The notes under the pieces were generated by a model. That model searched no databases. It was not told where the DNA came from and was given only the letters and a program-made list of their open reading frames with translations. A program made the position numbers and the translations under genes. Below, piece after piece: positions 8,538-14,815 of a stretch of 14,815 bases of DNA. Origin of the DNA: Stephanodiscus triporus. Taxonomy: Eukaryota > Bacillariophyta > Thalassiosirophyceae > Thalassiosirales > Thalassiosiraceae. The stretch spans positions 1 through 14,815 of the forward strand of contig JALLAZ010000498.1 of assembly GCA_036939755.1 (NCBI GenBank). The letters are read 5' to 3'. Every line of letters begins with the position of its first letter. Position 1 is the first letter of the stretch.

Positions 8538-8821
8538 AAGCATGGTTGCGCCGGCGAAATAATGGTTCCTACCTAGAGGGTGCCCTCCCCGCGGAGTACC
8601 TCCTAACTCCGTCGTGACAGGCATGAAAGGGAGAGAAAGGGAGAGAGAGAGAAAGAGAGAGACAACTCATTGACATTACCTCTATAGTAATTTATGTTTA
8701 ACAATCAATTTATCTTCGTATTGGATGTGCTTTTTCTCGAAAAATTGACAACAATTAACTGCCCTTATTATCATTAACTGATGATGCTTCTAGCAACCTC
8801 CAACTCCGAACCGTGTACATA
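8538..8821. other. Convergent 3' region between biotin synthase and the TenI/ThiE-like gene (284 bp)
   Basis: No gene seen. It holds an inverted repeat cggagt (8592-8597) / actccg (8606-8611) with an 8-nt loop just after BioB, a GA-rich simple repeat at 8625-8662, and then AT-rich DNA up to the opposing stop codon at 8822. Confidence 0.5.
8625..8662. repeat. GA-rich microsatellite
   Basis: A purine-only run of gaaagg, gaga and gaaag units, about 38 bases long, lies in the probable 3' UTR of the biotin synthase gene. Confidence 0.85.
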
Positions 8822-9874
8822 CTACCCGCCTAGATCAACATGTTCATTTCGCATTACACTCTTCATATGTCTCACGATTGCCCTCGGATCAGGCGCATGC
8901 ATCACTGTGCGAATTACAGCGACTCCATCGGCGCCAAATTTCATTACTGGCTCGTGGCAATTCTGCTTGTTTATCCCACCAATAGCAAATATCAAAGGCG
9001 GTGTTATCGGCTTGGATTGCGAATATATCGCTGAATCCGTCATGATACCAAGTTTCGTTTTGTTGTATACATCATATAGCTCTCGCTTGACTCTGCCGGG
9101 CAAACTTGGTCCTTCCAACTCATCTAATGTCTGTTTCTCCGGATGACTTTGGGTAAGGTAGCAAGTTCCAACGAAAAGGTAATCAGGTCCACGCGGTGAC
9201 AGTTGGTAGGATGCCATTGCCGACTGGATAGAATGGCAGGATGTACCGATGAAAATGTTATCACAAGAATCATTTCTTTCGAACGAGCACGTGGCGGCGT
9301 GTTCCAGTTTACTCCGAATGGATGGAATCAGGTGTGCCTTGCGTTCCTTGACGTGAACACCGTCCACGGTAACATTTTGGGACAAGGCCTTGAGCACGAT
9401 ATCCACATCGTCGTTGACGACAAGGAGAAAATTCCTTTTGATTTTCATCTCCGCTAAACTTCTAAGTAGAGCCCATTTGTGAAGGGCGCATTCGCCTCCC
9501 AAATCATCTGCGACGCGTAACACAACTAGGTCAACACCACCATCGGTCGATGCCAGCTCAACGGCTCGGATTGTTTCATCGACTCTCGCGATGGAGGTGC
9601 AGGCATCTGGCTCCGTAAGAATCGCAAGATAGGGCGACTTTCCCCATCTCAATATTGGCGACGGCTCATTCTGTTGGTCGCAATTGATGGCGTCCGCATC
9701 GATGTCGTGGCGGTTGGAAGATTTCAGAGGAATTTGCGACCAAAAAAATGAAGTGTGCGTGAAACCAACGATTGCTGGAGGAAATGACATGATTGTGACG
9801 ACTGCAATCACGGATGCGATGAATCTAAGCATTGTCCGCGGGTAGACTTTTACGGAATCAGCTCGACTCCTCAT
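8822..9874 (-). CDS. TenI/ThiE-family protein (thiamin phosphate synthase-like), plastid-type presequence
   Basis: A 350-residue protein with the motifs of the thiamin phosphate synthase/TenI TIM barrel in order: VVNDD (152-156), DGVHV (171-175), IGTSCHS (209-215), DYLFVGTCYLTQSHPEK (231-247), FAIGGI (296-301) and GADGVAVI (314-321). ThiE joins HMP-pyrophosphate and thiazole phosphate to thiamin phosphate; TenI is a thiazole tautomerase. The activity here is unsettled. Where ThiE has QLREK this protein reads VLRVAD, losing the lysine, and the usual Gln after the DGVH motif is Glu. The N-terminus carries a hydrophobic stretch (FIASVIAVVTIMSFPPAIVG) ending before F38, consistent with plastid import. 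Met15, giving a start at 9832, puts this signal peptide at the very N-terminus and may be the true start (336 residues). It is divergent with the plastid RimM gene. Confidence 0.8.
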   Translation of the reverse strand: MRSRADSVKVYPRTMLRFIASVIAVVTIMSFPPAIVGFTHTSFFWSQIPLKSSNRHDIDADAINCDQQNEPSPILRWGKSPYLAILTEPDACTSIARVDETIRAVELASTDGGVDLVVLRVADDLGGECALHKWALLRSLAEMKIKRNFLLVVNDDVDIVLKALSQNVTVDGVHVKERKAHLIPSIRSKLEHAATCSFERNDSCDNIFIGTSCHSIQSAMASYQLSPRGPDYLFVGTCYLTQSHPEKQTLDELEGPSLPGRVKRELYDVYNKTKLGIMTDSAIYSQSKPITPPLIFAIGGINKQNCHEPVMKFGADGVAVIRTVMHAPDPRAIVRHMKSVMRNEHVDLGG

Positions 9875-10134
9875 TGTAACTCACCTTGTCTCCGGCGTGG
9901 TGACGACGGTGGACGCGGTGGTCAGTTGTTGTAGTTGCTGTGGTCAATAGTTTAGGAACTCATATCAATTATAGCGGGAGTTGCCCGCCGCCGTCACTGA
10001 AAAAAATAACTTAGCTGTGTCACAACTCACTTAAGTCCCGACCGCCCTGGAAGTAATACTCCTAACAATTGGTTGTTGGTTTTTGCCTGGAGGTTGAGTT
10101 GCCCATCGTCTCCGTTGCCATTTCCTAGTCCCCG
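9875..10134. promoter_or_regulatory. Divergent intergenic region of the TenI/ThiE-like and RimM genes (260 bp)
   Basis: The two genes start on either side and run outward, so both promoters must lie here (302 bp if the TenI/ThiE-like protein starts at 9832). Both products appear plastid-directed. No TATA box, repeat or known binding motif was recognised with confidence. Confidence 0.45.
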
Positions 10135-11564
10135 ATGCTGCGCCTTGTTGTTGCAACTGGCGTACTCGCATTCACTTCTTCCCCCCATGTGTCATCCTTT
10201 GGAAACGCGTTTTTTGCCACAAGCAACCATTATAATGATGCATCGATGAAAAGGAAGGCATCGATGTGCCCTCAACTCAACGCCCAAGAGCCATCGACAT
10301 CACAACCCGCACAGCCAACGTCGGAGTCAGCGCCGAATGCAAGGACCAGGACGAAGAAAAAGAACAAATACGCTCATTTATCGAAGGCAGACAATCTCTC
10401 CATGGATCCTCTCGACGCCATGATTTTCGAGTCGCGTACCAAACTCAGGGAGATGTACCGCGAGGACTCGAAGTCATTGAAAAGGCGGCGGAAATTATCG
10501 TCGAGTGAAATTTTATCGTTGGAGGCAGTCGACCGGCTATTGTCAGATTATAAGGACATGGGAGTGAATCAAGGCGCAGCGGAGGTGGAGGAAACACGGG
10601 AGAGGAACAAAAGAATTTTTCCTGATACTACGACTATCGATCCATATGACCCGACAACCTACGGATACATTGAGTTGGGTGAGTGTCGGTTCGTCTTCAT
10701 GAATCAGTTATTACACTTGCATCGTAACACTTCATCTGACCAAAATATAACAAATCGTGTCACGAATCGAAAGGAACAATCGTCGGAGCCCACGGAGTCC
10801 ATGGCCTTATGAAACTCACCTCAATCACCGACTTTTCCCAGCATAGACTCTGCGAACCGGGGACGAGGCATATCAAACCGCCCAATCGACGCTCTCCCCG
10901 CGAGATACGTCTGGTCGAGGGCCGACCCTTCCGATCGAATGCAACGAACGTCGGCACCGACTCCAACCCCACTTATCTGATAAGGTTGGAGAACGTGGAC
11001 GATCGTGACGAGGCGCTGAAAATGCGCGGATTCGTGATGTACGCATTGGAGGACGAGAAGGTGAACGACCTCCTGGAGAAGGATGAATACATCGTGAGCG
11101 ATTTAATAGGCTTGAATGTCTTTTTGGACGAAAATACGGAGGAGCATTCTGGGAGGGGATTCGAGGACTTGTTCGTCGGGAATATCTGCGGAGTTGTACT
11201 GGGGAGCGAAATGTGTGCCATCCCCGGCCTAGGTCAAGATTTGTTGGAAGTAGCCCTCCCTAGTTCTCGCGGCGGCAAGGGCAAAGATTTAGTGCTGTGA
11301 GTTATTGAGGCACTACAGCTGGATTTTCTTTTCATTCGCCCCCCCCCCCCCCCCCCCCCCCCCCCCCCTTACTCATCTGCCCGCCTCCACTCAATGCCTA
11401 TACTGGAACGCAGCATACCCTTCGTTCCGGAAATCGTTACCAGAGTAAACTTGGAGGGGAGATTGGTATCAATCGTGCCACCCAAGGGACTTCTGGACTT
11501 GTCTTATAGACGAGAAGAAAAGGTCAGAATAAAAGGTCTATTGCCACCGGCGAGAGACTCCTAG
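10135..11564 (+). CDS. RimM-type ribosome maturation factor, plastid-targeted (three exons)
   Basis: Exons 10135-10678, 10774-11296 and 11414-11564 encode 405 residues. The RimM N-domain starts at about 180 with LGTIVGAHGVHGLMKL (181-196) across the first splice site; DEYIVSDLIGLNV (285-297) marks the linker and PRC-barrel start. Exon 3 supplies the conserved IPFVPEIV...PPKGLLDL end. RimM binds ribosomal protein S19 and assists maturation of the small-subunit head in bacteria; here the plastid ribosome is the likely target. The first 21 residues (MLRLVVATGVLAF...VSS|F) look like a signal peptide, followed by an F-initiated transit peptide. Between presequence and RimM domain are about 100 extra residues, Lys/Arg/Ser-rich and probably helical, that bacterial RimM (about 180 residues) lacks. 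Without the splices the gene would look broken into two unrelated ORFs, and the C-terminal part would be missed. Confidence 0.88.
10679..10773 (+). other. Intron 1 of the RimM gene (95 bp)
   Basis: Donor gtgagt at 10679, acceptor gaaag ending at 10773, phase 1. The split codon g|ga restores the Gly that opens the GTIVGAHG motif. Confidence 0.9.
11297..11413 (+). other. Intron 2 of the RimM gene (117 bp), containing a run of 30 C
   Basis: Donor gtgagt at 11297 and acceptor cgcag ending at 11413, phase 2. The split codon ct|c gives Leu356, and the join reads DLVLIPFVPEIV as in RimM. The run of C lies at 11339-11368, about 45 bases before the acceptor. Confidence 0.88.
11339..11368. repeat. Homopolymer run of 30 C in RimM intron 2
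   Basis: Thirty consecutive C on the plus strand. On the opposite strand it is a 30-G run able to form quadruplexes; the C strand could form an i-motif. Its exact length is prone to sequencing and assembly error. Confidence 0.9.
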
Positions 11565-12037
11565 TACTACTGCAGAAAAAATCGAGTCGAAATGCTTATT
11601 TTGCTCAGTACAATCCATAATACAATCCTTCGACTCACATGTTTATAGCCGATTGAAAGCCGACCAGTACTTTCAACGAGCAATAAATCCATTATGGGCC
11701 AGTTTTACTACGTATGATAATAAAATTACAATGTACTCCATGTGAAAAGAGCCTTTCTAAGATGAAGGCACTTTTTCTGGTGACTCGTGTTTCATGTAAT
11801 TGGACAATATTATCATTGGCTTTCTCTAGTGTTTTGCCTGGACTAAGCCCAGAGGTCAATTTTTTAATAGAGGGAGCCCTTTTTGCCCTACAAATGCAAT
11901 ACTAGACTTGATTATATATGAACATAAAATAGGTAGCTAATTTGCCCCGATGTTATCATCTTCATCTTTCTTACCAGAAAGTCATGACCCCCCCCCCCCC
12001 CCCCCCCCCACCCCAAAATACTCCTACCAGCCACGCT
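11565..12037. other. Convergent 3' region between RimM and the GT61-like gene (473 bp)
   Basis: AT-rich, with no supported coding sequence; the short ORFs present look like chance. AATAAA at 11682-11687, about 118 bases after the RimM stop, is a possible poly(A) signal. A run of 22 C at 11988-12009 lies in the probable 3' UTR of the minus-strand gene. Confidence 0.5.
11988..12009. repeat. Homopolymer run of 22 C
   Basis: Twenty-two consecutive C, then an A and four more C, only 28 bases beyond the stop codon of the GT61-like gene. In that gene's transcript it would be a G run in the 3' UTR. Confidence 0.9.
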
Positions 12038-14134
12038 CTATCCCTCGAGACTTGCCACTACAGCATCAATCAATTTCTCAAAGGCCTCGGGAGACATGGT
12101 AAAGTTGGCATCAACCCCCTCCTCTTTGCAAGTAACGCAAACATCCACGCTATCGTCCCCCCCATCTTTCTTCTTACTACAACTCTCGACGGAAAAATAC
12201 TTTCCACCGATAAGGTTCATAAAGTGTTGATTGCTAATCAATGACTTAACCTTGCACCCCACATCGACGAAGGATGTACCGTCCACCGAGAATATAGCAT
12301 TGGCCATGTGCTTGCCATGCGCCATGATGATGGCATCGGCCTCGTTGAACGTCTTCGCCTGCTGCGCCACCGTCATCTCATCAAAGTTCTCACTGACCGT
12401 GACGAACTTGATATTCTGATACTTCTCCAGCCCGCGCACCATGGATATCAGAGATTCCATCTCACTCCACACGGTTTGTTGCTCCTCCAGCTTATTGTCG
12501 TAGAAGATGATCTTGGTATTGTCGCCGTAGTCGGCGTTATCAACGTTGTCAACATCGCCGTCCTCGCCACCCGTCTTCTTCTTCTTTTTAGCTGGATACA
12601 GCTTATCGGTCTCGGCGTCGGCCAACCGGTCCTCCAGGGTGGGCCTGCGCGGCAGGCCGAACTTTCGGAAGAGCAGCTCCCGAAATTTGAGGAACGTCTC
12701 CCTCGTGACCGATTTCTCGTGGTCGGGACCTCGCCAGAATCCTACCTGGTTGTAATACAGCTCAGTGTAGCAGTAGAGGATGTTCTCGTCGTTCTCCCAT
12801 GGGATTTCCTTTGCGTGACCAAAGGCGGACATCTGATGCAGCACCTCGCAGAACCAAAGGTGCGAGTGGGACAGGCACCCCTCCCACGAGTGGCTGATGA
12901 CGCCGTCGAAGGGGAAGCCGTCCTTGTTGTCCTCGTGACTGCCTTCCATGAACGACTGCCAGTGGGGCAGGTACGTCAGGAGCATGTCGAAGAGGGATTT
13001 TTCCATGTCCACGGCGTTGAATTGCAGGAGGAACGTCGGCTTCTGGAAGAAGTGGATTTTCTTGACGTCCAACGGCGCCTGCGCCTGGTGCCACTCCTCC
13101 ATGAGCTTCGAATTCCCATCCTCCATTATGCAATCCGTCCAATCCCCCACGGACGACGCGAACATGGCGTGCAGGCCGGGCATGCCGCACCTATGTCCCA
13201 CGACCTTTGCATCCGCGGGGGCGTCGTCGTCGTCGTCGTCCCAATCCCCGAGCGGCTCGAGATTCGAGCACGGCACGCACCTCTTGGGGTTGTCCGCGTA
13301 TTCCCCAGTGAAGTAAATCAGACCCCGCAGCGCCGTGTCCTGGGGACGGTACCGCAGCTGTTCGATGTTGTTCGTGAGGCAAACGTTCTCGAAGAGGTGC
13401 AGTCCCCCCCCGGCCCTCTCGTCCACCAGCTTCGGTCCCTTGGACACCATCGGCGTCAACGTGTCGGGACTGTCGTAGATGAGTATGTTGTTGTATTTGT
13501 GGGCGTGGTGCTCCATGGGCAAGCCGACGGACTCCTCGTGGAATTCGCCGTACGTCACGTCCTTCGAGTCGGGATTGGGTTTGTTCGCGAAGGCGGGACC
13601 GACGACCACCGTGGAGGAGGAGACCGGACGACGAGCGGCGACGAGTGCGACGGCCATCGCGAGTAGCGCCAGGGCGGCCACGCCCCGAGCCGTCGTCAGG
13701 TAATGCCTGATCGCCGCCGTCCAGTAGTTCCCCCCCGCCCCTCCCCCCCCTCCCCCCCCGCTCCCGTCGTACGGAAAATCCGAAAATTCCGTCGTCGACA
13801 TCTGCGACGCGTCCTCCCCCCCCTCCTCCTCGTCGGCGATCAGCTCGAGCGACGTTTTCACCGACGCACGGTTGTATATCGCCTCGGCCTCGAGGGGCAG
13901 GCCGGACGTCTTGCGCTTGTGCGAGCTCGCGGAAAGGTCCCAGTCCCCGGGCTCCTCGTCGGCGATGGGGATGAAATCCTCCCTCGGGTCGACGATCCCA
14001 CCGGATCCCGGGGCCTGCTGGGGGATGGTCATCCCCCCGCCGCCTCCTCCGGAGGCCCCGGCCGAATAGGGGTCGGAGGACGGGACGTTGCTCGCCGTGC
14101 GCCGGAGCAGGACCGGCTGTACGTTTCCCTGCAT
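12038..14134 (-). CDS. Type II membrane glycosyltransferase, GT61-like (DUF563)
   Basis: A 698-residue single-exon protein. The first 140 residues are low-complexity (Gly runs, acidic patches), followed by one membrane segment (about 150-167, GVAALALLAMAVALVAA) preceded by Arg/His: the type II layout of Golgi glycosyltransferases. The lumenal part has conserved-looking LHLFENVCL, CGMPG and SHLWFCEVLHQM blocks. Near the C-terminus is EADAIIMAHGKHMANAIF (about 598-615), then SFVDVG, matching the GT61 pattern in which an HG motif precedes an NxxF element. GT61 enzymes include plant xylosyltransferases and EOGT and use UDP-sugars. The donor and acceptor here are unknown; glycoprotein or cell-wall polysaccharide synthesis is inferred. 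An Asp run (six residues) and a Lys run followed by a D/N-rich segment (DVDNVDNADYGDN) are inserted within the catalytic part. The start at 14134 gives the full cytosolic tail; Met35 is an alternative. Confidence 0.75.
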   Translation of the reverse strand: MQGNVQPVLLRRTASNVPSSDPYSAGASGGGGGGMTIPQQAPGSGGIVDPREDFIPIADEEPGDWDLSASSHKRKTSGLPLEAEAIYNRASVKTSLELIADEEEGGEDASQMSTTEFSDFPYDGSGGGGGGGAGGNYWTAAIRHYLTTARGVAALALLAMAVALVAARRPVSSSTVVVGPAFANKPNPDSKDVTYGEFHEESVGLPMEHHAHKYNNILIYDSPDTLTPMVSKGPKLVDERAGGGLHLFENVCLTNNIEQLRYRPQDTALRGLIYFTGEYADNPKRCVPCSNLEPLGDWDDDDDDAPADAKVVGHRCGMPGLHAMFASSVGDWTDCIMEDGNSKLMEEWHQAQAPLDVKKIHFFQKPTFLLQFNAVDMEKSLFDMLLTYLPHWQSFMEGSHEDNKDGFPFDGVISHSWEGCLSHSHLWFCEVLHQMSAFGHAKEIPWENDENILYCYTELYYNQVGFWRGPDHEKSVTRETFLKFRELLFRKFGLPRRPTLEDRLADAETDKLYPAKKKKKTGGEDGDVDNVDNADYGDNTKIIFYDNKLEEQQTVWSEMESLISMVRGLEKYQNIKFVTVSENFDEMTVAQQAKTFNEADAIIMAHGKHMANAIFSVDGTSFVDVGCKVKSLISNQHFMNLIGGKYFSVESCSKKKDGGDDSVDVCVTCKEEGVDANFTMSPEAFEKLIDAVVASLEG
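13222..13240 (-). repeat. GAC trinucleotide repeat encoding poly-aspartate
   Basis: A plus-strand run of cgt/gtc units reads as six consecutive Asp codons on the minus strand within the GT61-like protein (DWDDDDDDAP). Confidence 0.85.
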
Positions 14135-14500
14135 TATGGCTCGGTTTTGCTAGGGGGTGTGTGTGTTCCTTTTTTTAGAGAAGAGTATCTAGAGAGAGCG
14201 AGGAGAGCGAATGATTGTGTCGGTTGCAGCTGGTCGGGTGTCAGTGATTGGTGATCTTCCTGCAGGTCCGATGATTACCCTCCTATGACGTATAGAGCTT
14301 CACGAAAGCCGCCGGAGGGGCGCGAGAGACAATGTCGATCGACTCAGTCCAATGGCTGTGCGTAGACGAGTGCTTCTTTCCGATGGTAGTAGCTGGCTGG
14401 AGGCGGACGAGTTGGTGCGTGAGTGGTGGTGATCTTGTTTTATTATGATAATTTTTTTGGCAAAGAGAGAGAAAACAAAAAAGGATGAAACACAAAAGCG

Positions 14501-14527
14501 CGGGACCAAGAAGGTTTCTTGGTCCCG
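14501..14527. repeat. Perfect inverted repeat, 12-bp stem with 3-nt loop
   Basis: cgggaccaagaa (14501-14512) and ttcttggtcccg (14516-14527) are exact reverse complements around ggt. It is the strongest short hairpin seen in the non-coding DNA here. It lies about 370 bases upstream of the GT61-like start codon. Confidence 0.8.
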
Positions 14528-14744
14528 AATGGTGCTTCTCCGTCTCTTTCCGATGATGTTTCGAAGGTACTTTGTAGTATTACTGATATCTTGTTCGTGT
14601 TAAGCAGCCGCTTTCCGTGTGGAGGAAACGGCGCATTCGCAAGATAAGAAGCAAGCGTCTCGATTCTCTCACTGCGTTTCCATGTCGCATCGACACCACC
14701 TCCCAAGCGGGTTCGCATAAAAAATATCGGTTCTTATGTCCCCC

Positions 14745-14778
14745 TAGCTGAATTCAGCCTAAGTAGCTGAATTCAGCT
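14745..14778. repeat. Two direct copies of a palindromic 14-mer
   Basis: tagctgaattcagc occurs at 14745-14758 and 14764-14777, a 19-base period with ctaag between. The second copy extends to a perfect 14-bp palindrome, agctgaattcagct (14765-14778). Repeated palindromes at this spacing can be paired protein-binding sites, or could mark the edge of a repeat element continuing outside the window. Confidence 0.7.
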
Positions 14779-14815
14779 TTGGTTCGCAGGCCCAGACGAC
14801 AATGAGAAATTGCGT

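Larger units (their letters stand above)
14135..14815. promoter_or_regulatory. Upstream region of the GT61-like gene (681 bp to window end)
   Basis: No supported gene; short ORFs on both strands have biased low-complexity content and no recognisable domain. It should contain the GT61-like promoter and 5' UTR. Visible items are a TGACGT box at 14285-14290, a 12-bp-stem hairpin at 14501-14527 and a repeated palindrome at 14745-14778. Another gene's promoter may lie at the right edge. Confidence 0.45.

Noticed and set aside
8592..8611. Hairpin after biotin synthase read as a bacterial-style terminator
   Set aside because: The genes are eukaryotic (introns, organelle presequences), the stem is only 6 bp and no T run follows. 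Kept only as an inverted repeat within the intergenic entry.
11714..12244. Two small plus-strand open frames (63 and 100 codons)
   Set aside because: The first is in AT-rich spacer with no recognisable features; the second runs through the 22-C homopolymer and antisense to the GT61-like 3' end. Chance frames.
12308..13666. Open frame of 452 codons on the plus strand
   Set aside because: Antisense to the GT61-like gene, which has a membrane anchor and family motifs. The plus-strand translation has none and shows the V/L/R bias typical of a shadow.
14443..14718. Minus-strand open frame of 91 codons upstream of the GT61-like gene
   Set aside because: No domain, no homology I recognise, and it spans the perfect hairpin at 14501-14527; low confidence as a gene.
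1..14815. Search for CRISPR arrays, toxin-antitoxin pairs, phage or transposase genes
   Set aside because: None seen. The repeats present are coding triplets, homopolymers, one protein-coding tandem repeat and short palindromes.

Overview
The window looks like nuclear DNA of a photosynthetic stramenopile, most likely a diatom. Seven protein-coding genes can be supported. Three introns-bearing genes have short GT-AG introns (88-132 bp). Three proteins begin with a hydrophobic signal peptide ending just before a phenylalanine (clearest in the YebC-like protein, ...SSA|F). That is the ASAF-type bipartite presequence used to enter red-lineage complex plastids. Coding DNA is GC-rich and carries many TCG/GAC trinucleotide repeats, while introns and intergenic DNA are richer in A+T. 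No prokaryotic operon, phage, CRISPR array or intact transposon was seen.

Layout, left to right. (1) 105-2919 (+), two exons: FIGNL1-type AAA ATPase (recombination/RAD51 control) with an N/Q/S-rich N-terminal half containing tandem 144-bp repeats and a probable FxxA RAD51-binding motif. (2) 2920-3475: non-coding, with a perfect palindrome and a tRNA-like relic. (3) 3476-4561 (+), two exons: plastid-targeted YebC/TACO1-family translation factor. (4) 4946-6814 (-): PX-BAR sorting nexin of the SNX1/Vps5 type. (5) 6815-7139: shared upstream region with divergent genes. (6) 7140-8537 (+): biotin synthase, probably mitochondrial. (7) 8822-9874 (-): TenI/ThiE-family TIM barrel with a plastid-type presequence. 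(8) 9875-10134: second divergent intergenic region. (9) 10135-11564 (+), three exons: plastid-type RimM ribosome maturation factor; its second intron carries a run of 30 C. (10) 12038-14134 (-): type II membrane glycosyltransferase of the GT61 type. (11) 14135-14815: upstream DNA of that gene, with a 12-bp-stem hairpin and, near the end, two copies of a palindromic motif.

The genes do not form one pathway. The common thread is organelle function: YebC and RimM both act on bacterial-type ribosomes and both appear plastid-directed, the TenI/ThiE protein points to plastid thiamin metabolism, and BioB makes biotin in mitochondria. FIGNL1, the sorting nexin and GT61 serve genome maintenance, endosomal sorting and glycan synthesis. 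I found no convincing undescribed multi-gene system. The most interesting items are details of individual proteins and a few non-coding sequence structures.
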